Below, in pieces: positions 1 to 13,302 of a DNA stretch of 64,000 nt. The stretch spans positions 816,370,686 through 816,434,685 of the forward strand of contig CM060920.1 in NCBI GenBank assembly GCA_030737875.1, read 5' to 3'. The stretch comes from Allium sativum (lineage: Eukaryota > Streptophyta > Magnoliopsida > Asparagales > Amaryllidaceae). The notes below the pieces were generated by a model, which worked only from the letters and a program-made list of their open reading frames with translations, made no database searches and had not been told where the DNA came from. A program made the translations under genes and the position numbers. Every line of letters starts with the position of its first letter. The first letter of the stretch is position 1.

Positions 1-351
1 CGGATTTTGAATATTTAAAATGAATTATTTTAAATAATATCGACGAAAAATTTATTTTGAATATAATTAGAACGTATATATTATATACGTCATCGTTAGA
101 ATATAAATATTTATATATAATTATAAATAGAATTGAAAATGGCGCGATAGTTCGATAATTCGATTTCAAACTTCAATTGAATGTACCGGGTGCAAAACAA
201 TCTGGATTTTAGTGAAATCAAAAACATCAGGATCTATTTGATAATATCGTTCCAATGAATCCGAAAAATTGAGATTTCATAACGGGAATCAAAAGATATG
301 TCCAGTTGAAAATTCTGAATAGTCGCTATGGAATTTAGGCCCTTGAAAAAT

Positions 352-640
352 GGACATTTTGCAAACGACCTCGGATTTCGACGAAACCACTTTTGTTGGG
401 TCCGTGATGTAAAGTTATTGCTAGATTCCAAATTTCATAATTTTTCGAATCAATATGTGAGCTTGGCAAAGGAAAACGCGTTTGACCAGTTTCAGTTGAT
501 TTTAATCGACTGGAAAATGGCCATTTTTCAAACGGTCTCAGAATTCGACGAAACTAGTTTTTTTAGGACCATATCATTAATACCAAGCTAGAAAATATTA
601 TTATGGAATTTTTCGAGTTATTATGTGACCCCAGTAAATT
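352..640 (+). repeat. Duplicated U3 module (two diverged units)
   Basis: Two units of about 110-120 bases share a core: a CATTTT start, CAAACG, then TCGACGAAAC and TTTTGTTGG, ending near a TATGTGA motif (about 352-460 and 519-640). The same pair is at 20200-20475 and 30090-30365 (A), 43675-43950 and 63400-63670 (O), 48220-48500 and 55555-55830 (I) and, more decayed, 8563-8830 (Y). It lies upstream of the inferred promoter in every copy, so an enhancer-like U3 role is possible; that is inference. Confidence 0.65.
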
Positions 641-1196
641 GAAATGCGCGTTCAAATTCAATATATAGAGTTATATGTTGATTTTGACGAAAACTGATCG
701 AAATGCTCGAATCAGCTTGCGATACATATTCCATTGTGTTCGGAATGGGGGTAAAACGCTAGGGACGACAGTCGGCGGGTTTCGTTTCGAGTCCGAACGA
801 AAAAGTTACTTTATGGATTTAATATTAATATTAAATTAATAAATAACCCTCCCCTTTAACTCCCTTCCTTACCCCTCACTCTCTCTCCCTGGATGCTTTC
901 TCAGATGTAAAAAAAAGAAAAAAAAAACGAAGACCGATTCCACCAGCCCCGTCGCCCCAACCACCGCCCGTCGCTCGCGAGCCTCCCCAGCGCCGCCCTC
1001 TGGCATCGCACCCTCCCCTCTGCAATCCGCACCCACGAAGACCCTAACCCGCGAACCACGAAGCAGCCACAAACCCCGACCTCCCTGAAGCCGCCGCCCG
1101 CGTCCAAACCGTACCCGCGCCCTTCTCCTCCGCCACCACAGCGTGTCAGTGGACTCCCCCCCCCCAGTCGGAGCATCCCCTTCCCCCTTTTCTACT

Positions 1197-1202
1197 GTAA
1201 GT
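1197..1202 (+). promoter_or_regulatory. Candidate splice donor in LTR leader
   Basis: TACT followed by GTAAGT, a full plant 5' splice consensus, closes the GC-rich leader. The same junction is at 49078 and 56416 in the LTRs of I. It marks the end of a possible untranslated first exon. Confidence 0.5.
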
Positions 1203-1530
1203 TTTGTTATTTCCCTTTCCTTTATTTTATTTATTTAGTGTAATTAGTTTTAAAAGGATTTTAAATCAGTTTTTTTATATATATAAGAATGGTATAATTA
1301 AAAATGAGATTTTTATGCTTTGTTTAATTAAAAATACGATTTTTAATAGGGTAAAGGTCGGATTTTTAATCAAAGAAAGAACGGATTTTTAACGATATAA
1401 AGAAGTGATTTTTAATCTATGAAAGATGAAATTTTTATTGGTAGAAAGGCGGGATCTTTATCTAATCAAGTTAAGATTTTTACATTAGAAAAGATGGGAT
1501 TTTTACATTAGAAAAGTTAGAATTTTTATC

Positions 1531-1975
1531 GAAGTAAAAATTCGATTTTTATATATTGAATAGCGAAGTAAAAATTCGATTTTTATATATTGAATAGCGA
1601 AGTAAAAATTCGATTTTTGTATATTGAATAGCGAAGTAAAAATTCGATTTTTATATATTGAATAGCAAAATAAAAAATTCGATTTTTATATATTGAATAG
1701 CGAAGTAAAAATTCGATTTTTATATATTGAATAGCGAAGTAAAAATTCGATTTTTATATATTGAATAGCGAAGTAAAAATTCGATTTTTATATATTGAAT
1801 AGCATAGTAAAAATTCGATTTTTATATATTGAATAGCATAGTAAAAATTCGATTTTTATATATTGAATAGCGAAGTAAAAATTCGATTTTTATATATTGA
1901 ATAGCGAAGTAAAAAATTCGATTTTTATATATTGAATAGCGAAGTAAAAATTCGATTTTTACATATGTAGTGGCT
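1531..1975 (+). repeat. 34-bp tandem array, about 12-13 copies
   Basis: The unit begins GAAGTAAAAATTCG, continues with a T-run and TATATATTG and ends AATAGC, 34 bases in all. Single-base differences between units (for example GCATAG or GCAAAA in place of GCGAAG) show partial decay. The matching place in I (49250-49335) has only about three diverged units, so the array expanded in E1 or contracted in I. Confidence 0.9.
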
Positions 1976-2089
1976 ACGGGCAATGAAGATGACAAAAAGG
2001 CGAGAACGATGAAGATTTCTATAAATGAAGTGCCGTGGAGTTTGGATAGCTATTGGTGAGAACTTCTCACTCTAAATTTCTTTTTCTAG

Positions 2090-2090
<1 letters not shown>

Positions 2091-2130
<40 letters not shown>
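2091..2130. repeat. (TA)n microsatellite
   Basis: Forty bases of uninterrupted TA. The same position in I holds only about five TA units (49567 region); A carries one at 21473-21508. Confidence 0.95.
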
Positions 2131-2131
<1 letters not shown>

Positions 2132-2929
2132 TAGGATGCAGACGGTGCTTAGTAGCACCCGACACCCGTCATCCACAGACCATGGATGGCTTGTTTGTTA
2201 AATTGTTTGGTTGTGTAGTTGGTTATATTATTTGGTTTGAACTGAATTGTTTGGTGAAATGAAATTGATTTGATTGATGTGTGAATGGCGTGGGCCTTCA
2301 CTAGACCGGGGATAAGGCTAGGCCTTGTCCCGTTTCTAGTATCGGGCCGTTATGCCGCCGAAATTTTCTAAAATATGTTAGAAAAATAAAAATATCATTT
2401 TATTGAATAAATGAACCGAATAGAATATTCATAGTCCGAATAAAATATTTTGATCGTTAAAAATATAATTTTTAACGTGGAAGCGAATAAAATAAAATAT
2501 TCATTTACAAACCGGACGGTTTGTTTATGTACACCGATTTGACTGACATTGATTAGGACGATAAATTTTACACATCGCCCAACTGCACAAATAAAATCTG
2601 TGTTTGATTGTTTGAAACCCCACACGGGTGTTGGGATGAAATTTGAAGTTCACTCATCCTGATTGATTAAATATGCCGGTCGATGGATCGACAGGCTGTT
2701 ATAAGCGTTAGATATCTATATTTGATGCCTATACAGTGTAGTGCACTTTGGATAATGGTTGATTATTTATCGTTGCTATTATATACATTTGTTGTATGGA
2801 ATCCATATAATTAACTTTACATGGTAATTGATTGGGCCTCATTCCAATTGGAAAAATAAAGAAAATATAAAATAAAGGTTCATGTGTTGACAGTACTCAT
2901 CCATTGAGATTAGTCATGTGTTGAACGAA

Positions 2930-3535
2930 ACATTTTGATAATAGAAATATTTTGAAATAGAAATATTTTGAAATAGAAATATTTGAAATAGAAAATGGAT
3001 TCAAGTAGAATTTGAATTGAATAGAAAATAAATTCGAATTTGAATTGAATAGAAAACGAATTTGATTTGAATCGATTAGAAAACCAATTTGGATTGAATT
3101 GATTAGAAAACCAATTTGAATTGAATTGAATAGAAAACGAATTCGAATTTGAATTGAATAGAAAACGAATTTGAATTGAATTGAATAGAAAACGAATTCG
3201 AATTGAATTGAATAGAAAACGAATTCGAATTGAATTGAATAGAAAATGAATTCGAATTGAATTGAATAGAAAGCGAATTCGAATTTGAATTGAATAGAAA
3301 ACGAATTCGAATTTGAATTGAATAGAAAACGAATTCGAATTTGAATTGAATAGAAAACGAATTCGAATTGAATTGAATAGAAAACGAATTCGAATTTGAA
3401 TTGAATAGAAAACGAATTCGAATTGAATTGAGTAGAAAACGAATTCGGATTGAATTGAATAGAAAACGAATTCGAATTGAATTGAGTAGAAAACGAATTT
3501 AAATTGAATAAAAAACGAATTTGAATTGAATTGAA
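2930..3535 (+). repeat. Degenerate GAATAGAAAACGAATT-type tandem array
   Basis: Repeated units of roughly 27-33 bases combine GAATAGAAAACGAATTC with a variable run of AATTGAATT or AATTTGAATTG. The corresponding place in I carries a regular 27-bp array (50529-50850), so the site is repeat-prone in the whole family. Confidence 0.85.
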
Positions 3536-4428
3536 TTCAATTGAAATGAATTGAAATAGAATTGAAACAAAATTGAATTGAAATCAAATAGAAGTGAATG
3601 TAGAAAGAATTTATAAGGGAAAATTCAATTTTAATTTGAATTTGAATTAAAGGTTGAAATTGTTTTTAAAACAAATTTGAAATGATTTATAAAATTCATT
3701 TTAAAAAGGTAATCGACGATATCTATATAATATATATATTATATATATAATGGCCTGAATAGAACGCGCCGCGCCGCGGTAGTTCGCGAATTTCGACCAT
3801 TGACTTCGAACGGATATTACGGGAGATCCGACCGTCGGATTCTCCTAAAACCGGAACCGTTGGGTTCGTATCGAAAAGAGCTTTCTAAAGAATATTAGAA
3901 ATTTGAAATCTAATGGTTGGATTTGGAATTATGTCCAAATCAAATTTGGAAAAGGTCGCTGTAAGTGCAATTCGATGGCCATTGATGGAAATCGACTGTA
4001 TGGGCCTTGATAAAATTATTAAAAATAGTAATAATTTGTGTAAAATCATAAGAAATGATTTGTGAAGATTTGGGATGAAAAAACTCCATATTTGAAAAGA
4101 TAAAAATAGATTTTTATCGAAATGAACTAATTTTGAACTAGAATTATAATTCTATTTATTTTTAAATAAATAAATTGGATTTGAAATGGTTTTGAAAATG
4201 ACCAGAATTTCCAACAATTATATTGGAATGGATTTGAATTGAAATTGTCTTCGGAATATTTCGATGTTGGATTTCGTAATGATACAAATATTGTTATGGG
4301 AATTTGAAAGATATAGATATATATATCGTTATTTCCAATACGATATTTGTTGGTCGTAGAATTTGATATTGAATATAAGCCGGTATATTTTCTATTCAGA
4401 GCCTTGTATTTAATGTCAAATGTGATTT

Positions 4429-4869
4429 GGGTTTGTCGTGAATGGTGTCTTCATTAACACTGTTCTTGAACCCAGTTGAGAAAAGATTAAATCTTTTCAT
4501 TTAGATTTAATGAAGTGTACCAATTAAATAATATTTAATTGAAATTGAATTGATATTGATTTTTGGGTTTATCGTGGACAGTGTTTTAAATAACACTCAT
4601 TCTTTAACCCGACAATTAATGGAATGTGGTTTTGGGTTTATCGTGAACCGTGTTTTAAAATGACACTAATTCTTTAACCCAGTTAACGATTAAAACTAAG
4701 GGGAGTTTTAATGTATCTTTAATTAGATTGAAAAGATCGAGAATGGAGTATCACCAGTTTTACTCAAGGCGATAGTTAGATCTTTAATTAGATTTGCACG
4801 TGAAATGGTAATTGAATTTACCGATAACACTGTGGTGTTAGATATGAAGTATTACCAGTTTTACTTCAT
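4429..4869 (+). other. Array of consecutive inverted repeats (structured RNA candidate), E1 copy
   Basis: Successive hairpins occur here. The first has the 9-bp stem GAATGGTGT/ACACTGTTC inside an outer GGGTT/AACCC stem (4429-4473). Two more GGGTT...AACCC hairpins are at 4565-4610 and 4634-4680. The last is ATGAAGTA/TACTTCAT at 4844-4869. Copies are in I (51754-52194, 59058-59498), on the minus strand in M (42084-42903), and one hairpin is in X (15785-15834). Confidence 0.65.
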
Positions 4870-6373
4870 GGGATGAATAGGTTAGGATTGGGAAATTAAA
4901 ACAAATGATTACTTCGGTAAATTTCATTAATCCCGACTAGTTGAATCGAAATTCAAAAAGAGTAGATTAAAGGATAAATTTTAATGATTTATCTTTGATA
5001 AAATTTGTGGGAACCTTTCCCATGAATGTGAAATTTAGAAACTAACTGTCGGTTAGCTAAGTAGAATGGTTTTCTGGATATTGATCTGATGTTGGTTTCG
5101 GCCTTCGGGGTTAATATTTGGGGAATTATTCTCTGGTTAATTTACGGTTAGTGACTGATGAATTGGAATGAGGCGTATGTTGTGTTTGTGTAACACTTAT
5201 TTAAAATATACGCGAGTTATTCGGAAAGACCGGGTTTATCCCATTCTGAATAACTAATACGACGATAAGTCGAAGATGAAGACGATGGTCGAAGACCGGA
5301 GGTCTTCACGTCGTTTGGGTGATTACTGATGATCTTGATTGGGCTGTACACCCAAGAAGATGGAAACAGTTGGTGATCGTCCAATCGATGGATATGCGTG
5401 GTACTAGGTGCCTCCGGTTTCGTTCAGACCCAGAACGGACTTGTAAATGGAGTGTGTGTCTGACATTGGATTTCATTCTGTATGATTGGTATCAGTTGCA
5501 TAGAGTGGTTTGCCTGTGTGGCATGCTAAGATGCAAATGATCAAGGCTTCTGTTGAAAAGCAAAGTCTTGTGGTTGATGATCAAAGCACCGCCTGTGTGG
5601 CACAGCTTTGTGTAACGTGAATTCACGAGCCTCGCACCCCGGTTGTGAACCAAAAACGGGAGAGGACATCAGGGAGGGCATGCGTTTCTTTCTAGCTAGG
5701 GTGGTGTCAGTGACCTACCAGCCCTGACATTTATATACTTTTCACCTTTGTGGTTGTTGCTGTTGCGAGGCGCCTCGATTTGATCGGACGATCCGGGTCC
5801 GATGGAGTCATTTGTTGGCTCATTTACGCCCCAAAGGGCGGGGAAACGTAGTGTTCAGGCATAATAATCCACATCGGTGGACCGACCCTGACGATCCAAG
5901 GGGCAGTTGCGGCTGTTCCTGAGGGGCGGGCTAGAGCGTCTCGAATCGGTTGAGGACTATCTTTTGCCTCGGTTCACAAACGGAAATCCAATTTCCAAAT
6001 ACGTGACATTTGCAGTTTTGATTGTAGAACTAGTATGGCGACATGATATATGGTACCCATGCCGCCTATGATTGATACTTATGATTTGAAGTTGTTTTAT
6101 ACACTATACACTTATAATAGTATCAAATGATTCCTTTTAAATGTATCAAGCATTCTTTGGCTGTTATAAGGTAAAAACCCTATCCTCCGGCTTGCGTTGC
6201 ATTGTGTGATAGGACCTGGGTCTTATAATAGCTTCATTTTTCTTTATTTAGCATTGCGCTGTTTGTTTTATGCACTGGTATTCTTGGGAGGAAACCCGTT
6301 CCGTGTTATACGGCGTGGTCCCTTGATTTACCTAACTTTAAAATAAAGATTAATAACTGTTTTAGTTCTCACA

Positions 6374-6446
6374 CCAGTCACATGACTGACCTGGAGTTTA
6401 TTGTTTTAACCTAAACTCTGGGTGCCCTTATTTTGACACGGGCAGC
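6374..6446 (+). other. 3' LTR hairpin module, E1 copy
   Basis: A CAGTC/GACTG hairpin (loop of four) is followed by GAGTTTA/TAAACTC and then GCCC...GGGC. It recurs about 300-450 bases before the 3' end in every LTR family here. In this copy the first loop reads ACAT instead of CCAT. Confidence 0.65.
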
Positions 6447-6769
6447 TAGTAGTTTTGGTTTTGCAGATTTATATTCACAGGATCCTGGTTTACAGCTCGA
6501 ACGATATCCGGAAAGCTTTGTATCCGTATATCTCCTCTAGTTGTGTATTGTATTATTTTCCTCTACTATGTATTTAAATGTAATTTAAATCTCTGATATT
6601 TCTGTGTAATATTTATTTATTTATTTATACTCTGTATATTCTTGTAATCTGATGCATTGTTGTAATATACAATGAAATGTTCTTCCGTCTGCGTTCTATT
6701 TTGTCTTGTCCTCACAGTAATTCGTTCTTTCTCATCTCTTCGGAGACCGGGGAAGTTCGGGTCGCTACA

Positions 6770-7854
6770 CGTAAGCCGAAAATTTATGTATGACTTGGCT
6801 TAAAATTGTGCATGCACATTTGCAGTTTCACATTTGTAAATACTCGCCATGAACTCCAGATTTTTTGTGTATATTCGCATAGTCATTGCCACATGATTTT
6901 TCCGTGCCTTGCTGTATGTTGAGATAATGCATGAAATAAACTAAAAGCCACTAAATGATTAAATTTAACATGGACATACATCAATTAATGCATTATCTAT
7001 ACCGGGTTCTGAACTGTGAGGATACCCCTGTTCGAATGGCATGCTGATCTGAACCATTTTTATGCTGAGCGGTCATATGCATACATATACCCATATATGT
7101 AAATATATATAAAGAGCGCACACATTTAGTTTAGTTGCCATTTATGTCCCCTTCTTCAAGTTTCTTTACTGATCTGAACCCTGGGAACATATACAATCAT
7201 AACAAACCTTGGGAGGACCTTTATAATATTCTTTATTTCTGAAAAGTAAATGCAACCTTTTTACAGTAAAAGTTATTTGGCTAGTTTTTTTATATTCATG
7301 TGTGTGCTCATCTTCCCAAATCCATGTTTTCTTGTATTTCACGGCTCATGATAACTTGCATATTTCTAAAGAAATGGTACATACACATGTTTATATGCTC
7401 TAGTAAATCCATATCTGCGTGCCTAGTTATGTACCGTAGGCATGAAATTTCTAAGGCACTTCAATATGACTAGAAGACACATACGTGCCTTGCCGTATGA
7501 CAATTCTTTACGCCTGAGCAAAAATTTAGCTGACATGAATAAATTTGCAAGTCTTGAACTATTCATTTAATTTATATTGAAGTTAATTTACTTGAACTAT
7601 GATTTAATCCTGACTCGAGTGTTTTATGTTTTACATGGAATGCTTGGGTCAGACCCGAGCAGTACAGATTTAAATTTTTTAGCTTAGGATTCGAAGACTG
7701 GCAAAACTGGGGATTCCAAAGTCGGCGCACTCTGAAGTTTTAAACCAGTAATACTTTTCTTGTATTTTAAACCATATTTAATTCCGCTGTATAGAGAAAA
7801 TTCTTGTATCAATATTTCTGTTTTATCTAAAAGTTTATTGCGTTGTTCAAATAG
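6770..7854. other. No recognisable gene; spacer between two giant LTRs
   Basis: I find no long open frame, RNA gene, PBS or terminal inverted repeat. The last 250 bases contain GGGTCAGACCCGAGCAG and a TTCCGCTGT stretch that faintly recall the 3' part of the LTRs in this window, so an older LTR relic is possible but unproven. Confidence 0.5.
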
Positions 7855-8916
7855 TGTAACGACCCGTATTTTACCATATAATAATTAATTTATTTAATTA
7901 TATAAATAGGGATTGAGAGATTGAAATGGTCGTTGAATTAAATTATAGTGAATATTTAATTAAAATAAATAAAATAATAATATATTTAATTTCTGAAATA
8001 GTCAGAAATAGTGGAATTCACAAAATGGTGTGAATTGGATCATCCATGATATTTAATTCAGTTTAGAATTGAATTAGAATAACGAATATATTATTTGAAT
8101 GGCAGTTTGAACGTATAATTATAATATAATTATAATCGAGCTCGAAATGGCGCGGCATTTCGCTCGATCTGAACTTCAACTGAATATACAGGGTCCGCTT
8201 TAAATCGGATTTTTGTGAAACAAGAAAACGTTAGGAGCTGGTGAAGTATATTTTTCTAGTGGAAGAGAAAATTCGGGATTTCGTCATGTAGATTTTGAGT
8301 TATGTCCAAATCAAATTTTAAAATAGTCGTTATGGAATTCCTTTATAATTTATAACGATTTACAAAAGGATTTAAATATAAATTAAATCCTGATATAACT
8401 GGGAATTTTGGAATATCGAATTATAAATCCCGATATGTTTATTTTGGAGCTAGAAAATATTCTATGTGAATATATACGATAATACTAAATTATTTTTATT
8501 TAATTTAATTATTTTTAAATATATTTATATATTTAAATGGGTTATTTAGAGCTTTAAAAATAGCCATTTTTTCAAACGACCTCCAAATTCGACGAACCCA
8601 ATTTTGTTGGATTCGTAATGTCAAATTATTATTAGATTTCAATTTCCGTGATCTTTGGGGTCAGTGTGTGTCCATACGGGATTTTAATGTGAAAAATAGT
8701 CGATTTTCTGACTTTAAAAATATGTTGTTTGAGCAAATGGAGTTGGAATTTGTCGAAACTAGTTTCGTTGGGACCGTAATGTCAAACTGTAGCTGCACGC
8801 CAATTTTCATGATTTTTGGGTGTTATGTATGATAACAGGGATTTTTAAACAGCATATACAAGCAGCGATACGATAAAAAGAAATTAAATAATCGAATATA
8901 AAATTATATACTCCTC

Positions 8917-8926
8917 CTATATATAC
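8917..8926 (+). promoter_or_regulatory. TATA box of LTR Y
   Basis: CTATATATAC sits in a C/T-rich context about 1.06 kb into the LTR. It is followed by CTAATGTTTCTAACCCTAAG, a typical plant leader composition. Transcription would start around 8950. Confidence 0.6.
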
Positions 8927-9197
8927 CCCCTAATGTTTCTAACCCTAAGAAAAACTATTTCCTCTGGTCAAAGCAAATTCCGCCGTCGTTCTTCCCTAAA
9001 ACCCAATTTCGCCACTTTTGAAAAATCCCAGGAAATCAAAATAAAATCCATAAATTGAGATTCACATATATTCTAATTTCTTAGGGCTCCCCTTCGATTC
9101 TATGCTGATTTTGTGGGGTTCGATCCATTTTTGCGATCAATGGTTTCATCCAGCTTGATGGTTTTGAGTCTAGGGTTCTTCGATTTGGAGAACTCAG

Positions 9198-9203
9198 GTA
9201 TCA
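9198..9203 (+). promoter_or_regulatory. Candidate splice donor in LTR Y
   Basis: CTCAG followed by GTATCA, about 280 bases after the TATA box. It is at the same structural position as the donors in E1, A, O and I. Confidence 0.4.
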
Positions 9204-10149
9204 ATTCGATTTTTATATGTGGTATTGGAGTTCAGTATACTGTTTAGCATCTTCACCATGATTTTTAGGGAAATTGAATACAAAAAAATTCACACTTTTC
9301 TGCTATGGTGCATGACTGAGCCGACAAACGCGATCCACTACGTAGAACCGAACTTGATAATTTTAGTATGGAGAGAAAGGATTTTTGAAGAGGTGAATCA
9401 TGGTGAAATCCATTGGAAGCATTATGAAGTAATGAAGATGTTAGGGATGTGTGAAGTCGTGGAAATGGTGTGCTGTGAAATCTAAAGCTCGCATGGGGTT
9501 TGGGAGAAGGAAGAAAGCCGTATCGGCTAGTAAGGAAGTAAATGGGCCAAGAAAATATAAAGGTAAAGGCCCGTTATAAATAAAAATCCAAGTTTAAATT
9601 AACTTATAATAGTACCTTAACTTATAATTGTCATATCTTGACCATACTTTATCAGAATTTTGAACGGTCAGATCCGTTGGGATCGTGTGGACGATGGCTA
9701 CACCATGGAACTGACCGGAAGTGAATTGGAGCTCGTTTGGATTTATGTTGAAATTTAACGCCTGTATCACATCAATGAAAAATTATCGTTATTTAACGAT
9801 AACCGTCCAAGGTGAGTAAAACTCACTAACTCTTCTCAGTTATATTTTTATAACATATTTTTATAACTGATAAATGATTATTGTTGGCTGTTTGGTTAAA
9901 CTGCTGGTTAATTGGTTGAAAACATAGATAATGATATTTAAAAATCGTTAATCGAATATTGATTCTATTATCAGAATATTTCATTTTTGTATTATTAATG
10001 TTGATTAACATCTGTGGATGTAGGGAAACAGGTCAGAGGGACCAACTGGGTTCCGCAACATTTATTTTACTATTATTCATATATTGTGATACATGATGTG
10101 ATATATAATCTGTTGTAGATTATGTGTGTTTGGATAATATTTATCATTG

Positions 10150-10800
10150 TTATGGTATTTTAAATACCATAAGAAATACTAGAATGATAAAAGGGAATTT
10201 TCAAAACATATATTGAAAATGAAATGTTTATAAAATCAAAGGATTTTGTAAAGAGAAATTTATAACATCAAAGGATATATATTATAAAAGGATTTATTTA
10301 GAAAATAAATAGAATAGAAAAAAAGAGATATTTGTAAAATGAATAGAAAAAGAAATAGTTGGAAAATAAAATGGATTACTTATGAAATCAATGGATTTTA
10401 TATATGAAAGGAAATGGGTTATATAAAAGAACATATTTTTATAAAATCAAAGAATAAATATAAAGGAAATTATTTGTAAAAGAAAATATTTGTAAAACAA
10501 ATGTAAAAGGAATATTTATTTGTTAAATAAATAGAATTGAAATGGGATATTTATTTAAGAAATAAATAGAAGTATAAAAGGATTATTTATTCAGAAAATA
10601 AATAGAATAAATATAAAAGGAAACCATTTACAAATAGAATTGAAAAAGAATTATTTATTTAGAAAATAAATAAAGATAAAAATGAATTATTTGATAAATA
10701 GGTGGAGTTAAAAGGAAATATTTATTTCTGAAACAAATAGAATTTTATAAAGGAAAAATTATATGAAATAAATATAGACAAATAGAAAAAGGAAGTATTT
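10150..10800. repeat. AT-rich degenerate array in LTR Y (AAATAAATAGAA type)
   Basis: Repeated runs of AATAAATAGAAT, ATATAAAAGGA and TTATTT recur with irregular spacing. It occupies the same part of the LTR as the tandem arrays of E1 and I. Confidence 0.6.
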
Positions 10801-10829
10801 ATAATCAAATAGAGTTATCAAATATAATT

Positions 10830-11530
10830 TATTTGCATAAGAGTTAGCAGATTAGAGTTAACCAGTAAGAGTTAACCAGATAGAGTAAATTGAACATAGT
10901 TAATTGAATTGGGATTAATTGAATATTATTTATTCAATTAGAGTTGATCGAATATAGTTATTTGAGATAGAGTTAGTCAAACATAGTTATTCAGGATGAG
11001 TTGCCATTTCGTACGATTGCTAGCGTAATTTGCAGGGCTGCAGATAGCTTACAGTGGCCGGATGTTTCCTGAAGGAATCAGGCGTAACCATTGTGATCGT
11101 TGCGATCTAGAGTCAAGCAAATGGAGTTAAATCGAATATTAGCCATTCGAAATAAAGTTAAAACAGACATAGTTAGTCAAATATAAGTTAACCAAATATT
11201 AGTTATTCGAAAGGAGTAAATAAGTTGAGTTAAATAAGTTGAGTTAATCAAGTAAGTTAATCAAGTTGAGTTAATCGAGTTGAGTTAGTCAAGATGAGTT
11301 AATCAAACCGAGTTAATCAAAATTAGTTAATCCAAAGGAATTATTCGGAATAGTTTATTCAAATAGAATTAAAGGAGTTAATCGAATGTAAATTATTTGA
11401 AAGGAGATTAATCGAATGTAAATCATTCGAAAAGGAGTTATCGAATATAGTTAGTCGAAGAAAGAGTTATCGAATATAGTTTATTCGAAAAGGAGTTATC
11501 GAATAGAGATGTTTCGAAAGAGAGTTATAC
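10830..11530. repeat. Degenerate GAGTTAATCGAAT-type array in LTR Y
   Basis: Dozens of near-copies of GAGTTAATC(G/A)A(A/G)T with spacers such as ATTCGAAAGGAG. The array is interrupted at about 11000-11110 by a more complex segment. Confidence 0.7.
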
Positions 11531-13226
11531 GTTGGAATTCAATTATATCGAATTCGGGAAAGTTCACTTTCCGTTTTAATCAAGATTTAATGATTTCTTT
11601 ATAAGTTGTCTATTTAGTTATTTAGTTAAATTAAGGAATAAAAGTTATATTTTGAAGTTAGATATTTCAGGAATAGAGATTTGAACACTATTGTTATAAT
11701 CAAATGATTGGTATAAAAGAGGTGAATTCGCAAATAGAATCCGAGAGTTTCATAAGGAAGTTTGTTAAAAGATTTTAAAAGGTGAACTTTGTCTATTTCA
11801 AGGTTAGGAATGTTGTTCAGTTAAGGTCTGAGAGGTAATTATACCCTAACTTGATTGACTTCGTTTTTAACTAAGGAATGGGTAAGGTTCGATAGTGAAG
11901 GTTGGTTAAGTGAATTTAGTTAATGAGTGTAACTGTTTGAAATGGCTTAGTGATGTTTTATTTAAACATCTATTTAAATCTAATGAAGGAGTTTTGGAAA
12001 TGTTTTCCAAATAAAAGAAATCAGAAATGTTTTCTAATATAGAAAACAAGAAATTTGAGTAAATGAGGAGATGTTTTAAAGTATATTTTCTAAATCTAGA
12101 AATAGGAATTTACAAATAGATAGAAAGGGAAATAAATAAATTAGTAATAAATTAAATTAAAATAGATAAATGTTGATTGATGATTGATCGATCGAATTTC
12201 CATCTGGAAATAATATCGTTGGTTATACACCTATTTTCCTTTGATAGTTAAATCACTGACTATCGAAGTTTTTGACCCTTTTTCGTTGCCAATACGGAGA
12301 GACCGGGATCAGAATTATTATCTGAAAACCACTCTGTATGGACATTAGCGTTGCGATAAAATATGATGAAGATAATTGAAGATGGAGTTATGCAAGGGCT
12401 ATCCTGTTTACAGAATAGTGCCTTCGGATTGTCCAGTCCCAGGACAACGCAAATGGATGAATGTCTGACAAAGTATATCTAACGGATAACGTAAGTTGAT
12501 CTCTTCAAACGTACTTACGTTTGGTGGTGGAGGAATTCGTTTCTCTTAGGTTTATACCAGTGGTATTTTTGGGGAAATCAATTTGTGATTTGGCGGGTAT
12601 GACGATGTGGCATTCAAAGTGAATGGTGATCAGGTGTCCAAAAAATAGTTATGACCTCAAGCCTCATTAACCGGGAAATGACTGAAATCGGGCAGGCAGG
12701 CAGCATGGCTAGGTGGGTCGCTCCTATTAGGGTGTATATTACCTATCTAGAGAAATCCAATTCATTCTTTTATCTATTTTCGATGCTGTCTCTTTTCGGG
12801 AAACGGTGGGTAGCTCCCAACCATTGGTGGTATACATTCGATACGCTTAAGCGAAATGAGTGGTCGGTCATGTGTGGGCCGAGTTGCAAGACGTTCTTGT
12901 TGAACCCAGTGTATTTGCCTCTAGAGATACACTATCGGCAGGTGGTCCCATACCTTGTCATAGTTGAAATCCAATCTCCAATAAGAGCCCGCGGTTTTGT
13001 TTGTATACTATATATGTGGAACGTGAGATGCAATCATTCTGCTAGATTGTTATTTACTTGTGATTACACATTATTATTATACCAGATAAGTATTGATTTC
13101 CAAAACTGTTTTGGGTTATCGTAAGGTAAAAACCGTCCGTGTTTATGTGTGGATCAGTCTTACAATTACCTTTTCTTTTGAAAAGGATTTTGAAAAGTTA
13201 AACCAAATGATTTGAGTTTACTCACA

Positions 13227-13302
13227 CCAGTCCCATGACTGACCCAGAGTTTATTTTGTTTGTTTTCCCTAAACTCTTGGGTGCCCAAATTTGTACGGGC
13301 AG
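13227..13302 (+). other. 3' LTR hairpin module, Y copy
   Basis: CAGTC-CCAT-GACTG is followed by an 8-bp stem AGAGTTTA/TAAACTCT with flanking CCC/GGG, then GTGCCC...GGGCAG. Pairing is kept although loop lengths differ from E1. Confidence 0.65.

Larger units (their letters stand above)
1..6769 (+). mobile_element. E1: giant LTR (solo or 3' LTR), left end outside window
   Basis: From base 1 the sequence follows the LTR of element I (47819 onward) from about 60 bases inside its start, through the same U3, GC-rich leader, tandem arrays and 3' end. It ends in CTACA at 6769. No primer binding site follows, so this is a 3' LTR or a solo LTR; the left flank is not available to decide. U3 duplicated module is at 352-640, a hairpin at 731-747, a GC-rich leader with C-runs at about 920-1190, a donor-like site at 1197, arrays at 1531-1975 and 2930-3535, a hairpin array at 4429-4869 and a 3' hairpin module at 6374-6446. 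The last 90 bases differ from I, so E1 is a sister subfamily. No protein-coding gene is supported inside. Confidence 0.85.

Noticed and set aside
328..591. An 87-codon frame in U3 with related peptides in A, O and I (HFANDLG, DVKLLLG)
   Set aside because: It coincides with the duplicated U3 module, lies upstream of the inferred promoter and is cut by stops in A and O. The conservation is better explained by the DNA module.
1531..1975. CRISPR-like array
   Set aside because: Units are contiguous without unique spacers, and the context is a plant retroelement.
12651..13124. A 157-codon open frame in LTR Y
   Set aside because: It lies in the U5 region shared with the other LTRs, where the same stretch has stops and length changes. 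No domain or motif is visible.
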